This document shows positions 20,690-31,324 of a stretch of DNA of 64,000 bases, in pieces. A program made the position numbers and the translations under genes. The stretch is from assembly GCA_032622095.1 (NCBI GenBank), contig CP136065.1, positions 24,441,141-24,505,140 on the forward strand, in the 5' to 3' direction. Source of the DNA: Siphonodentalium dalli. Lineage: Eukaryota; Mollusca; Scaphopoda; Gadilida; Siphonodentaliidae. Every line of letters begins with the position of its first letter. Position 1 is the stretch's first letter. The notes beneath the pieces are model-generated. The model worked only from the letters and a program-made list of their open reading frames with translations, had not been told where the DNA came from and did not search any database.

Positions 20690-22029
20690 TTACTCGTATT
20701 TAAATTCGCGCAATATTATTTTTCGCTCAGTTTTGATGCGCGAATTCAAAACTTACACAAATATTTTCGTAATATTTCCGTGATATTCTCGTATATCTTA
20801 AAGCTGATGAAAGTTTCTGTTCTTAGTAATTGCTGTATATAGTATATATGTACATGTATATTAAGCACATTCTCTGCGAATTTACATTGTGTAGACAACA
20901 AGCAGTCGCAGGCGGCGTTATCCCCCGCCGAAATGTGCAGTCGGGGAAGTGCATTCTAAATATTGTTTGCGTTCTCCGCCGAAATGTGCAGTTGGGGAAG
21001 TGCATTCTCAACAAGAGGTGGGATTTTGTAAAAAATCCTGGCTTGCGAACTCATTTTAGGACTGACATTTGTGGAAATTAGCCATGTGACGTTGTCCATT
21101 TGCACTAAAAATAATAAACAAAGTCCAATAACTCTGCTGAAAATATCCGACCGGACCTGGTTTGCGAACTCGTTCTAGATACTGGTCATGTGAACTCATA
21201 TATCAAAAATCTTTGAAATCCGTTGACATTTGTGGAAATGAGCCCTGTGACGTCGTCTATTTGCTATTTGGTAAATTCGACAAAAATAATATATATATAT
21301 AAACAAAGTCCAATAACTCCGGTAAAAATATCTGGCCGGACCTGGCTTGCGAACTCATTCTATATACTGGTCATGTGAACTCATGTACCAAATATCTTTG
21401 AAATCCATTGAGATTTGTGGAAATGAGCCCTGTGACGTCGTCTATTTGCTATTTGGTAAATTCGACGAAAAGAATAAACAAAGTCCAATAACTCCGATAA
21501 AAATAACCGGCCGGATCTGGCTTGCGAACTCATTCTAGGTAATGGTCAGGTGAACTCGTATACCACAAATCTTTTAAATCCGTTGACACTTGTTCAAGTT
21601 ATGACTCTTACAAATTTGGAACGGACGGACGGACAGACGGACGGACGGAACCCATTCCTATATCCCCCGCAAATTTTCAATTTGGCGGGGGATAATAAAC
21701 TAGTAACTACATACATCATTATTTTGTGACGACCTGGAATATTATTTCTTATACAAGCATTCCAACAATGTCTATGTTATTATGATCGTTTGGCATTGTG
21801 AGCAATGTTCTTGATAGCGGTTGGTCGAATGCAAATATATGCATACACGTATAGGCGTAGTTGTCTATTCAACCGTTCATAATATATGTAAATTCAACAA
21901 CAAGGCCCCCTTGTATTTCCTATGAACTGTGGTTTAGATTTGGGAGTCGTACTATTTTTCGCTCAGTTTTAAATTCGCGCACCGATGGGTGCGCGAACAA
22001 TAGTACTGCGCGAATTTAAATACGAGTAA
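20690..22029. mobile_element. TA-flanked MITE with 23-bp perfect terminal inverted repeats
   Basis: Positions 20690-20712 and 22007-22029 are exact reverse complements over 23 bases (core ACTCGTATTTAAATTCG). TA dinucleotides precede CTCG on the left and follow CGAG on the right, as expected of a TA target duplication of the Tc1/mariner type. Subterminal 'ATTTTTCGCTCAGTTTT' blocks occur at 20718 and 21951. No transposase is present. The middle is occupied by a separate tandem-core element (20918-21695). Confidence 0.65.
20918..21695 (+). mobile_element. pearl/Helentron-like element nested in the TA MITE
   Basis: The ends are 12-bp inverted repeats, TTATCCCCCGCC (20918-20929) and GGCGGGGGATAA (21684-21695). 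The core has units of about 180 bp marked by 'GCGAACTC(A/G)TTCTA' at about 21045, 21163, 21346 and 21523. It is followed by a (GGAC)n-type stretch at 21620-21650 and an end hairpin, TATCCCCCGCAAAT with ATTTGGCGGGGGATA. Short inverted ends, a tandem core, a tetranucleotide stretch and an end hairpin are the features described for bivalve pearl elements and related Helentron derivatives. Confidence 0.65.
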
Positions 22030-22425
22030 GGTATAGACTAAAGGTCGTATTGCGAAGTATCGGGATTGTATTTAATTCGATTAGTATTTATTTGGTCGGC
22101 ATTTATAGGCCTTTCTGATGTGGTGAGTGAGAAACTTTCAGTGATAAGCCGTAGTTGTAATAATTTGAAGAATTATATAGAAGAAAGTAGTCATTTATTG
22201 GTTCCGAGAATTACGTTAATTAATAATCCGTCGGTAAGAAACGAGTGCATGTTTGCACACGAATTTCGTACATAAACGTCTCTCGCGAATTATTTAATGT
22301 AATTCTCGGAACTATCTGATTACTCTATTACACTTCTGCATCAATTTGGTTCGCCAAATATGATTAAAACACCGAGAATTAATGCATGAATGTCCAGATG
22401 TGGAGAAAGATCAACCATTTACCAT
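22030..22425. other. no gene; 18-bp inverted repeat pair
   Basis: GTTCCGAGAATTACGTTA at 22200 and its inverse with one mismatch ending near 22313 enclose about 115 bases and could be a tiny MITE or hairpin. The rest is unassigned. Confidence 0.4.
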
Positions 22426-23213
22426 TTTTAGCTCAACTGTACAAACTAAAGTTTGAGCTATTGGCATGGGGTGGCGTCCGTCCGTCAACAATTCCTTCGG
22501 AAACCCTACAGGGCGCATCCCTCATCCGATCTTCACCAAACTATGTAGCATCAGGGTGACCTATAGATGGGAGCTATCGAATTTTTCCGAATTTAGATTA
22601 AAATCATGGCCGCCAGCAGCCAACTTGGATCTAAAATTTGAATCCATTGACACACCCTACAGCCCGTATATATGGCCGATCATTTTTTAATTTTGTAGGA
22701 ACAATTGTGATCACCTATAGATGGTAGCTATCGAATTTGAAGGATTTTCGATGAAAAGCATGGCGCCGGGGTGACCGAAATTTGTTAAGAAACAGCCAGC
22801 AGCCATCTTGGATTCAAATTTGAAACCATCGGCACACCTTGTGGTCCGTCTTTATTGGAGAATTGATTTGAAAATGTACAGGCATGTTTAGAATCACCTC
22901 TAGATGGGAGCTATCAAATTTGAACAATTTTCGATGAAAAACATGGCCACCGGCAGCCATCTTGTATTTTACTCTGCATGATTAAATCCTTTGGCATACC
23001 CTACAGACCACACCCCCCATCTGATGCTCATCAAACTTCATATGGATCTTCAGAGTGACCTCTAGATGGGGACCGAAATTCGTTGAAAAATATGGCTGCC
23101 AGCGGCCATCTTGGAATTTACTCTTTATATGAGTAAATCCTTTGACGCACCCTACATACTTCATCCGATTATCACCAAACTTCATATGGATCTTCGGGGT
23201 GACCTCTAGTTAA
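22426..23213 (+). mobile_element. tandem-core element W, copy 2
   Basis: Starts with the hairpin TAGCTCAACT..AGTTTGAGCTA, then CGTCCGTCCGTC, then units marked by 'GACC(T)CTAGATGGGAGC' near 22556, 22709, 22890 and 23056 (spacing 144-181). Each unit holds 'GCAGCCATCTTGGAT', 'CCCTACAG' and 'CATATGGATCTTC' phrases. It is cut off at 23213 where a palindromic TTAA MITE begins. Confidence 0.6.
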
Positions 23214-23288
23214 TTAACCCTGCCATGGCTGGAGCTTCCAGACATTTTGCGAAAACCCTGTGCCAATGTAATGTCTTATATGAGATTG
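23214..23288 (+). mobile_element. TTAA palindromic MITE, truncated copy e
   Basis: Reads TTAACCCTGCCATGGCTGGA followed by 'GCGAAAACCCTGTGCCAATG' and stops after a degraded core, so only the left half remains. It abuts the W element directly. Confidence 0.6.
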
Positions 23289-23479
23289 TGCGTAAGGACC
23301 CTGCAGTCCCTGTATGCGATTTGCGCACATTTTGATTTTAGACAGATTGTTTTATTTAATTTGTTTAAAATACATTTTTGTTTAGTTTGAGTTCTTTGCT
23401 CAAATTAATAAACCTTTTAATTTTTTAAAATAATTTTGTTTAAATCAAATTTTTTAAAACTAACGCCACCTCCGTCAGT

Positions 23480-23586
23480 GTAACCCGAGTCCCCAAACCA
23501 AATTTGGTTGAAATCGGTCCAGGGGTTTTTAAGAAAAATCCGGACAGACAAGACAGATCCTACTCTTATATATATATATATACAGA
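23480..23586 (+). repeat. retroelement-like 3' end fragment with TA tail
   Basis: The text 'AATTTGGTTGAAATCGGTCC'.. 'GGACAGACAAGACAGAT'.. (TA)8 is the sort of tail seen at the ends of many invertebrate interspersed repeats. Its class cannot be decided from this fragment. Confidence 0.35.
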
Positions 23587-23609
23587 TTAGTCTCCAATAA
23601 TCACAAGCC

Positions 23610-23810
23610 ATGGATTCTCTCAACCATTTAGTTGTTTTAATATGTTTATTGACAACGAGTCTCGATATTGTCTGTAAACCATTCAGTGGTCAGCCGCCGT
23701 ATATTGGCTTCTGTCAGTTTTGTTTAATATGTTCATCGGGAACCAGTACATTGTGTACTTTTATAACTGAATGGGACAATCCATTAAGTAAATCAAGGGT
23801 TAATTCATAA
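23610..23810 (+). CDS. possible small secreted Cys-rich peptide
   Basis: A 66-residue frame starts in an excellent initiation context (GCCATGG) about 27 bases after a TA-rich stretch. The N-terminus (HLVVLICLLTTSLDIV) looks like a signal peptide; the remainder has four Cys after the probable cleavage region (FCQFCLIC and a later LC). The last 15 codons and the stop are conserved as a reading frame at 28598-28640, with five amino-acid changes and no frameshift, and the region beyond the stop (unit Z) is conserved too. No family is recognised. It could be a real small gene, one exon of a larger gene, or a chance frame inside a repeat. Confidence 0.35.
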   Translation: MDSLNHLVVLICLLTTSLDIVCKPFSGQPPYIGFCQFCLICSSGTSTLCTFITEWDNPLSKSRVNS

Positions 23811-24420
23811 TTAGATGCTACCGGAAATATGGACACATTTCGGTGACGTCTCTTTCGTGTAGAGGTGCCATGCTGATAATAAGGCATGTTTATCCGTGTG
23901 ACTTACTTATTGATATAATGAATACGGTCAAACATAGTGACTTCCGATTGATCGGGAAGCTGGTATTTCGTTAAAAATAGAGTTATTTCTCCTCGATTAA
24001 TTTGCCATACACGCTATTTGTTGTCTCGTCAGGTAATGGTGCATATTGGTTTTGTTGAAGTCATATGCATTTCCTGAGGAGATCATGTAGATACTGTATT
24101 TATTGTTGTGGAAAGCTGAGATGAGATATGATATAGGGTAGGTGGATTTTTCTTTTCAAAGTTTACTGAAGAGTGACGGTAGCTATGAAAGCGGGGATAT
24201 TTTAACTGGAAAGTCTGCCGAATCCCGTATTTCACTCAATTTAAATTATGTTCCAGGTTCGGTTCCTCCAGAATTTTAGGGAAAATTGTACCAATTAATC
24301 GAAGCTTACATGGATTGTGACAGAATGTTAACAATCCGGTATACGGGAAATAATTAGTTCCTTTTAACCTACATAAATACAGTGAGTAAAACTATCGATA
24401 AAATTGTATCCATTTCCGCA
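23811..24420 (+). repeat. dispersed unit Z, copy 1
   Basis: Matches 28641-29310 and, for its distal half, 30118-30450. Landmarks: 'GACGTCTCTT'..'GTAGAGGTGCCATGCTGA', 'GACTTCCGATTGATCGGGAA', 'GTTATTTCTCCTCGAT', 'TTATTGTTGTGG', 'GACGGTAG.TATGAAAGCGGG' and 'ACCAATTAATCG'. It follows the stop of the small Cys-rich frame and could be the 3' untranslated region of a duplicated gene. Confidence 0.6.
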
Positions 24421-24439
24421 ACACACATCCGAAATTCAA

Positions 24440-24650
24440 TATTATTTTACATTGGGAAATGTTCAGATAATAGGTCGTTTGTTGAACCTATTATCTGAAA
24501 ATATCCACCAATAAATATAAATCATTCTGCATTGAATTATCTATTCGTGTCTGTCGTCTGCTTTTATTACATGAATACCCCTCCAAATGAATAATAAACC
24601 TTTCCAGTATGTATACGCGCTGTGTATAGTCATTATATTATGGTGAATTT
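24440..24650 (+). repeat. relative of 55-235, with a 14-bp-arm hairpin
   Basis: TTCAGATAATAGGT (24462-24475) pairs exactly with ACCTATTATCTGAA (24486-24499). The following sequence aligns with 55-235. The copy near the window start lacks the hairpin's second arm. Confidence 0.5.
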
Positions 24651-25188
24651 GTTACGGATACCTTTCCAGTGTTTTTTATACCATAATTGCCTATTCTATT
24701 GTGTGGATAACACCTATTTTGTAAACTTCATCTTTACACCCTACTGTGGGTATACAGCTTCATACTGTGGGTATAAAGTTTTACTGTGGGTGTAAATGTT
24801 CAAACGTAATTTCACGCGTTAAACGTTTCCCTATAGTAGAGCCTCGTAGTTAGCGAAATAGGTCCTATGTCCGCGGAGTCATATTCATTTAAAATTGGAA
24901 GTTGTCATGATATAAATTAGATATGAGGAAAATGTTATGCATTTCAATCAAATGTAACTTGCTAGTGTTATATGAAATAGGAAACCTGAATGGTAATCCC
25001 AAGTGACTAATCGCTCAGAAACCAGCTGCCGTCATGACGTAAATGTATGCATCACTGCGCGTGACGCACATTCCATACAGCGCCGTGTGTGTCTCTGGGG
25101 TGAGGTTACACATTCAAAGTAAATAAGGGGGTAGTTGAATTCGCGGAACAAATCAAAAATAATAATTATGGCATAAATAACATACACA
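24651..25188. other. no gene; short local repeat
   Basis: 'ACTGTGGGTATA' variants recur three times at 24743-24795. Nothing else is recognised. Confidence 0.3.
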
Positions 25189-25289
25189 CATAGTAGCCGA
25201 GAGTACAAAATTTTCACCACTCGTCGTATGTGGTTTTAGTCACTCGCCAAAAGGCTCGTGGTGAAAATTTGGTATTCTCGACTACTATG
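25189..25289. mobile_element. 101-bp hairpin element
   Basis: CATAGTAGCCGAGAGTACAA.. and the inverse ..TATTCTCGACTACTATG form arms of about 32 bases with a few mismatches, continuing through TTTTCACCAC / GTGGTGAAAA, around a 37-base loop. It looks like a small foldback or MITE. No clear target duplication was found. Confidence 0.55.
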
Positions 25290-25389
25290 GGCGTATTCTA
25301 TCGTAACAAACACCAAAGGTCTCAGTAACCCTGCCCTAATAAACGATGCTTAACTAAAATATATGTCTACCTATCTGTATATGATTCTC

Positions 25390-25944
25390 TATAATGTCAT
25401 CTATTGTTATGTCTGTCCGTCCTATCTACCTGCCTTGACCCCCTGTGTAACTGTATATGTATGGTGTGTGGTAGCTGTGTACATGTAAGTACGTACATGT
25501 ATGTCTGTTCGTCTATGGTGATATGTGTAGGTGTGTAAGGGATGTCTGTCATGTTGCTTGTATTAAAATATGCATTACACATATATATGTTTGTAAGTAT
25601 GTACATGTATGTGTGAATTTATGTATGTATGTGCATGTATGTATGTAAGTATATATGTATGTGTCGTGTATGGAAACGTCGTCTGTGTGGGTGTGTCACA
25701 TAGAAGGAGTCAGAGCGGTGTGTGTGTGTGCTTAACTAATGCAATGATAAGAGTACGTGTGGATGAGAATGCAACTATGTAAATATATGCTGCGTGTGTT
25801 GTGTTATCATTTTGCTTCTTATTCGTCCATATATGACATATTTATAATGTGTATGGTCATGTTAAATGTTCGTCATTGTATTTGATATCTCTTCATTATA
25901 TGGAGGAAAATAAAGATATATATAATAAAGATATATATATATAG

Positions 25945-25976
<32 letters not shown>

Positions 25977-25993
25977 ATATCTATATTTGCGAA

Positions 25994-26032
<39 letters not shown>

Positions 26033-26033
26033 G
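25390..26033 (+). repeat. simple repeats: TGTA-rich, (TA)n and (GTCT)n
   Basis: TGTA/GTAT-rich low-complexity sequence at 25440-25700, an AT dinucleotide tract at 25915-25985 and nine GTCT units at 25994-26032. The last abuts the following tandem array, as tetranucleotide tracts do in pearl-like elements. Confidence 0.75.
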
Positions 26034-26039
26034 TTCTAT

Positions 26040-27620
26040 AGAAATTCACAGGGGACCATCTAGATGATGCCAAAGGGGTCTACTAGGAGTAACTTTTTAC
26101 GAGAAAGATAATGGTCGGGGTTAAAATTTTCTAAAGTGACGCCGTTGTTGTCAGGGGCAGAAAAGGGGGAGGGGCACAAAAAAAAATTGTCGGCGATTGC
26201 CACGAAACTTATATATAATCATCCCCATAATATGAGGAATCTAATGGTGTGTTTTAAATATGGCAAAAGTCGCGCCGTTCGCGTCAGGGTGCCCGGAAGG
26301 GGAGGGGAAGAATTTTGTTCTGTCGCCGATTGCCACGAAACTTACATATAATCATCCCCATGATATGAAGAATCCAACGGTGTTGTTTAAATATGTCAAA
26401 AGTGGCGTCGTTCGAGTCAGATTTGCAAGAAAGGGGAGAGGGGCACCAAAATTGATAAAACTAATTTTAGCGCCGATTTCCACCAAATTGATATATATTC
26501 TTCTTCATGATACAAGGAATCTAATTGTGCGATTTAACAACACCAAATTGTTGTCGTTTGGATGAGAGATTGGGAGGGGGTGGGCACTAAATTTGATAAT
26601 AATTGGTTTAGTCGCCGATTGCCACAACACTTATACAAAAAGCATCCCCATGGTATGAGGAGTCTAATGATGTGGCTTATATCTGTCAAGTGTGGCCTCA
26701 TTCGAGTCAGGGGTGTATTGAAAGGAACAGGGGCACCAAAATTGATGCACAATTTTTTTGGCGCCAATTTCCACCAAATTGATACACGTTCTTATCCATG
26801 ATACGAGGAATCTGATTGTGTGATTTAAATACGCCATAGTGGCGCTGTTTAGGTGAGAGATGGGGAGGGAGGGATTGACACAAAATTTGATTAAAAAAAA
26901 CATTCTTTAGTCGCCGATTATCACCAAACTTATAAACAATCATCAACATGATATCAGGAGTGTAATTGTGTGGTTTAAGGATGTCACAAGTGGGGCCATT
27001 CGAGTCAGTGGTGTATAGAGATGAGAGGGACTTTATATTTATATGTTTATGGCCGATTTCCACCAGATTGATACATATTCTTCTCCGTTATACGAGGAAT
27101 CTTATCGTGTGGTTTAGACACAACAAATTGGTGGCCTATGGGTGAGAGATATGGGGAACTTCAATGCCATTTTTCACCGATTTCATATATATGCATCTCT
27201 AATCTCTAATGAGACTTACTTAGTGTGTGCAGCTTGAGTCCGAAATAGGGACGGGAGGGTCACCAAAAACTGATACAAAATAGTTTTAGTACCAATTACC
27301 ATCAAATTCAGACACGTTCTTCTCAAATGATACAATAAATCAAATTGTGCTGTCTGTCTGTCTTTCTGTCTGTTATATATATAACTTCATGCGGTACAAT
27401 CGAAGAGGCAAAAGCTGATACAAATATATTTGGCACTAATTTCCAACAAATTCATACATGTTTTTATCTAATGATATACCAATTAAATCACATTTGGTGT
27501 CGTTTGCGCGACGGATGGCGAGCGGATATGCACTATCATAGATAAGATTGCTATTCGCCGATATCCACATATAAGTTATATATAGTCACCCAGGCCATCT
27601 CTATATCATTTTAAGGAGAT
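26040..27620 (+). repeat. degenerate tandem array, about 11 units of 115-150 bp
   Basis: The phrase CGATT(G/T)CCAC.AAA.TTAT recurs near 26195, 26328, 26474, 26617, 26764, 26916, 27054, 27178, 27294, 27440 and 27560, each followed by an 'ATGATA.GAGGAATCTAAT' block. Units tend to alternate between two sub-types (CCACGAAACTTATATA and CCACCAAATTGATA). The open frames found here are by-products. The family is repeated in inverse orientation at 6050-6800. Confidence 0.7.
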
Positions 27621-28556
27621 TTGGGCGTTCACATTTCACAATCCCGACAAATGGTAACCCACTTATAAGTCACTTGAACAATTATATCTTCTTAATTGTC
27701 ATATTTATATGGGGATGGCAATCAGGACATTCACACAATGAGCTAGCAAAAAGAGATACATAGAAGAAGCATTAAACGTATAAACTGAGAGACCTCGAAC
27801 CGTCAGAGGATTGCATATATATTATAACAAAGTTGAGTCTGTTTCATTCAATACAGTTTCCACAAAAAAAGTTAAAATTTGTCAGGATATATGGAAGGCC
27901 TGTTCAAAAATATATAGTTTCTTCTGATATACAATAAAATGCAGTTAGTAGCACATGACTTTCAGGATCCTCCCAATACTGACATCTGACAAGGGGTTTA
28001 GAACAGACTCATCGACTGCCATAAACAACTCAAAATCTCGCCCTGTGTCTGGCAAATGTAGCTGATATGCCCGCGCAGCAACATTTCGTTGAAACTGAGA
28101 ATATTTAGCCAATATATAGCACCATGAACAGAGGAGCACCTGGAAATTTCTTTAAAACATCTGTATCTTCATGGAGATATGATAGCCAGGTATCCTCGAG
28201 ATCTTAGTCCAACCCACTAGATTGATTGATGCATCTCAATATGTAAAACCCAATTGTCATCTTTTATTTATGCGAACTAATGTCTTTATGATGTCCATGT
28301 ATCATATTATAATGTCTGACGTATACGCAGCTGTAAATAAATAAATACTTCATTATTGGTGGAACGGATTAATCGCGATAAACAGAATGAAAATTGACAA
28401 GGTGGGCCACTACTTATATTCCATGACTGTAATAATCATGTTTTGTGATGCTATTTGAATATACAATTTATGAGAAAACGTATAGCACTTTGAACAAGAG
28501 TGTTCTCTATTCCCAACAAATATCCACAGCATACAGATGGTTTCACATCGCATTAA
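27621..28556. other. no supported gene
   Basis: A 64-codon minus-strand frame at 27945-28139 has a protein-like look (..ARAYQLHLPDTGRDFELF..) but I recognise no family and there are no flanking splice signals that convince me. Confidence 0.3.
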
Positions 28557-28592
28557 CCTGGGCAACGCCGGGTAACCCTGCTAGTATATATA
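28557..28592 (+). mobile_element. Helitron/Helentron-like 3' end
   Basis: The text 'GGGCAACGCCGGGTAACC' followed by CTGCTAGT and (TA)n resembles the short GC-rich terminal motif of invertebrate Helentron-type elements (from memory). It interrupts unit Z exactly where the Cys-rich reading frame should continue upstream. Confidence 0.35.
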
Positions 28593-29310
28593 TATAACTG
28601 AACGGGAGAATCCATTTAGTAAAGCAAGTGTTAATTCATAATTAGAAGCTACAGCTATTATGGACACATTTCGATGACGTCTCTTCGAGTAGAGGTGCCA
28701 TGCTGAAAATAAATCATGTTTATCCGTGTGACTCACTTATTGATATGGTCAAACAGTGACTTCCGATTGATCGGGAAGCTGGTATTTCGTTCAAAATAGA
28801 GTTATTTCTCCTCGATAAAATTGCCGTGCATGCTGTGTGTTGTCTCGTCAGATAATGGTGCTTATTGGTTTAGGCTATATATAGTAGATATGGCACAGTA
28901 GCATGTTACATATAGGTCTCCGAAACATGCCGAGCATTGCTCTTTGAACATGTCTGGGATTACACAACACACAAGGCGCCTATTTTTAGAAGCAAATGTA
29001 AGTTTTGAGACAGTGTACTGTCTCAAAACCTTATTGGTTTAGTTGAAGTCATGTGCATTTCCTGACAAATCGCGTAGATACTGAATATGAACTGTATTTA
29101 TTGTTGTGGAAAGTTGGGATAAGATATTATACAGGAGTAGGTGGATTCTTGTTTTCAAAATTTGCTGAAGTGACGGTAGTTATGAAAGCGGGTAACTCTT
29201 AACTTGATAAGCTGCCGAATCCCGTATATTTTTCAATTCAAATTATGTCCCAGGTTTGGTTCCTCCAGAATTGTAGGGAGAATTGTACCAATTAATCGGA
29301 TTGGTAATTC
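28593..29310 (+). repeat. dispersed unit Z, copy 2, with an insertion
   Basis: Aligns with 23760-24320. Its first 15 codons keep the reading frame and stop codon of the small Cys-rich peptide's C-terminus. A 156-bp insertion at 28874-29029 interrupts it. Confidence 0.65.
28874..29029 (+). mobile_element. 156-bp insertion with 13-bp target duplication and 3' hairpin
   Basis: The direct repeat CTTATTGGTTTAG occurs at 28861-28873 and 29030-29042; the uninterrupted Z copy at 24032-24050 has a single CATATTGGTTTTG. The insert ends with a perfect hairpin, GTTTTGAGACAG/CTGTCTCAAAAC around TGTA (29002-29029), abutting the target duplication. There is no poly-A tail and no inverted copy of the 3' end at the 5' end. 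It belongs to no class I can name; a non-LTR-mobilised SINE-like RNA is one option because of the 13-bp duplication. Confidence 0.75.
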
Positions 29311-30117
29311 CAACAGTTTTATGAGGGTAAATTGACTGGGAGGGTGAATTGAAAAATTGCGGGAAAGGGATGCATCATGTACGGGGAAAGCAGATTAAGA
29401 TGGCTATATAAGAATACGGCGAATTGCGAATTGACGGGATGGGACATCGAAGAATGGGTTCATAGACTCGCATACTTTATCCACCAGAGTGCCGGAATAA
29501 TTCATTTTAACCCGAATGTACATGCACGGAACTATATATTACAGTTTCGGGTTACTACTTTTCAACTGCTTCACCATAGTTTGTTTATTTATGATAGTTT
29601 AATAGGTAGAAATACCAACGTGACCGCTCATTGATATACATTCGCTATCAATAAAATGTGCTGCATGTCACTCTGTCAACATTCTGTCATCCATGTGTAA
29701 GCATGCAATTCAACAGCGCAGTGGCAGCCGATCCGCATTAGATGCAGTATTTATTTAATGTCTTCATTCATTAACTAATTCCAAATAAATGTTCCGATTG
29801 ACTAATCCCCCCCCCCCGCCCGTCGTAACTGGTTGTCCTCATATACGGGTATGCCAATCAAAATGTTTTCCAACAATGGAGTAGAGGGGTTAACATAAAA
29901 TCATATTTTATTAAATGGTTATACATTTGGTCAAACATGTAACAAATATACATGCATAATTAGGTATGCTTGAAATTATAAGTTACAATGAACTAGTTAT
30001 GTTGAATTATCGTTCTTGGGAAAAGTACAGGGTCACTATTCTACGGGTTGAGAAATCCCTGCCGGCTGATTGGTGTATTATCTTCATAAAATTAAATGCA
30101 TAGAATTTTAAATATGA
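29311..30117. other. no supported gene; contains a C11 tract
   Basis: An 85-codon frame at 29377-29634 lacks motifs. A run of 11 C lies at 29807-29817. Nothing else is recognised. Confidence 0.3.
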
Positions 30118-30450
30118 ATTTTCTGATCAGATCATGTAGATATCGAATATGAACTTTATTGATTGTTGTGGTAATTTGGAATGAGAAATGATATAGGGGT
30201 AGGTGAATTTTGTTTCAACATTTGCTGCTCAATTGACGGTAGTTATGAAAGCGGGGAAATTTGAACTGCAAACCTGCTGAATCCCGATTATTTTTTCAAT
30301 TCAAATAATATCCCAGGTTTGGTCCCTCCAAAACTGAAGGGAAACTTTTACCAATTAATCGAAGTCTGCACGGATCGGGACTCCGGCCCATGGGAAACGA
30401 TTAGTTCCTTGTAACCTTTCCCATGAAATAAAGGATGCATCAATAGAGTT
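30118..30450 (+). repeat. dispersed unit Z, copy 3 (distal half)
   Basis: Matches 24080-24385: 'CAGATCATGTAGATA', 'TTGATTGTTGTGG', 'GACGGTAGTTATGAAAGCGG', 'ACCAATTAATCGAAG' and 'GATTAGTTCCTT.TAACCT'. The proximal half, including the coding-like part, is absent. Confidence 0.6.
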
Positions 30451-30605
30451 ACCTCGTCTGTTTTATTGTGTGTTAATAGGTTACACTCCCAGGTGATCAA
30501 GTCTGGTTTATAGCGAGTATGCGCTGGCAGCGGATAAATTGAATATCGGTTGGGATGGTGTAATGATCAGTTGGGGGGCGGTACATCTAACACATCAGGG
30601 AGTTG

Positions 30606-30746
30606 ATAATTAATGACCTGGCTAAGCCACGAAGCACCCCGGATGTTATTATGATCGATTCGGGTACTAATGACATGGTTGTCACCCCGGCAACTGAAAA
30701 TTTGCGTGATAATCAGAGACTAGTCATGCAAAATCATGTTTTCTGA
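30606..30746 (+). pseudogene. SGNH-hydrolase-like fragment (block III)
   Basis: A 46-codon open stretch ending in TGA encodes PDVIMIDSGTNDM within a longer run. The hydrophobic strand followed by G-T-N-D is SGNH block III. Such domains occur in bacterial-type esterases and as passengers in invertebrate retroelements; the repeat-rich setting favours the latter. Upstream sequence (30480-30600) has stops. It is a fragment with no start. Confidence 0.4.
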
Positions 30747-31324
30747 GATTTTGCAGAGCCGGCACCAGATCGGTGCTGATTTAAACGCGGTTCTTTTACG
30801 TAACATCTGGGTTAAAGTGAGTTTGCACACCTTGAATGGTTGGAAGATTGAACAAAGTTTTACAAATATTCTGATGCTATATTTAATATATTACCGATGT
30901 ACGAAATGTATGATTGATGATACTAACCACCACGATGATTAATGTTATTCTGCTTCATAATTCTAAATGGTAACTATACTAAAAAACCTAGAACACATGC
31001 AATAAAACGATTACTATGCATGTGTCACTTGTTGATGTATTATACCACATTGGACAGATTTTCACCGTGCAAAATATCATTACGCAACAATTATTGATGG
31101 AATCAAGGGAATAAGAACAAAAGAAAACTACTGTTTCTCATTTTCTTGAATATTTAGGTTTTACATATTTAGATTTTCAATCATTCAAGTCCTTGGACCT
31201 GTTTATAACTGATCAACTGTCATTGTTTTGTGTAATATTACAGAAACAGATTTTGGTACGAAGACATTCATTGTTCCATTCTTTCGCGGGATCTATTATA
31301 ATTTGATAAGATCCATTCAAAGAG
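30747..31324. other. no feature recognised
   Basis: Stop-rich, AT-rich; no repeat partner seen. Confidence 0.3.

Noticed and set aside
20830-21081. Overlapping frames on both strands with repeated RRNVQ/CTFRR-type motifs
   Set aside because: Produced by a short duplicated block at the left end of the pearl-like element.
26136-27063. Several 70-118 codon open frames on both strands
   Set aside because: All lie in a degenerate tandem array and repeat with its period.
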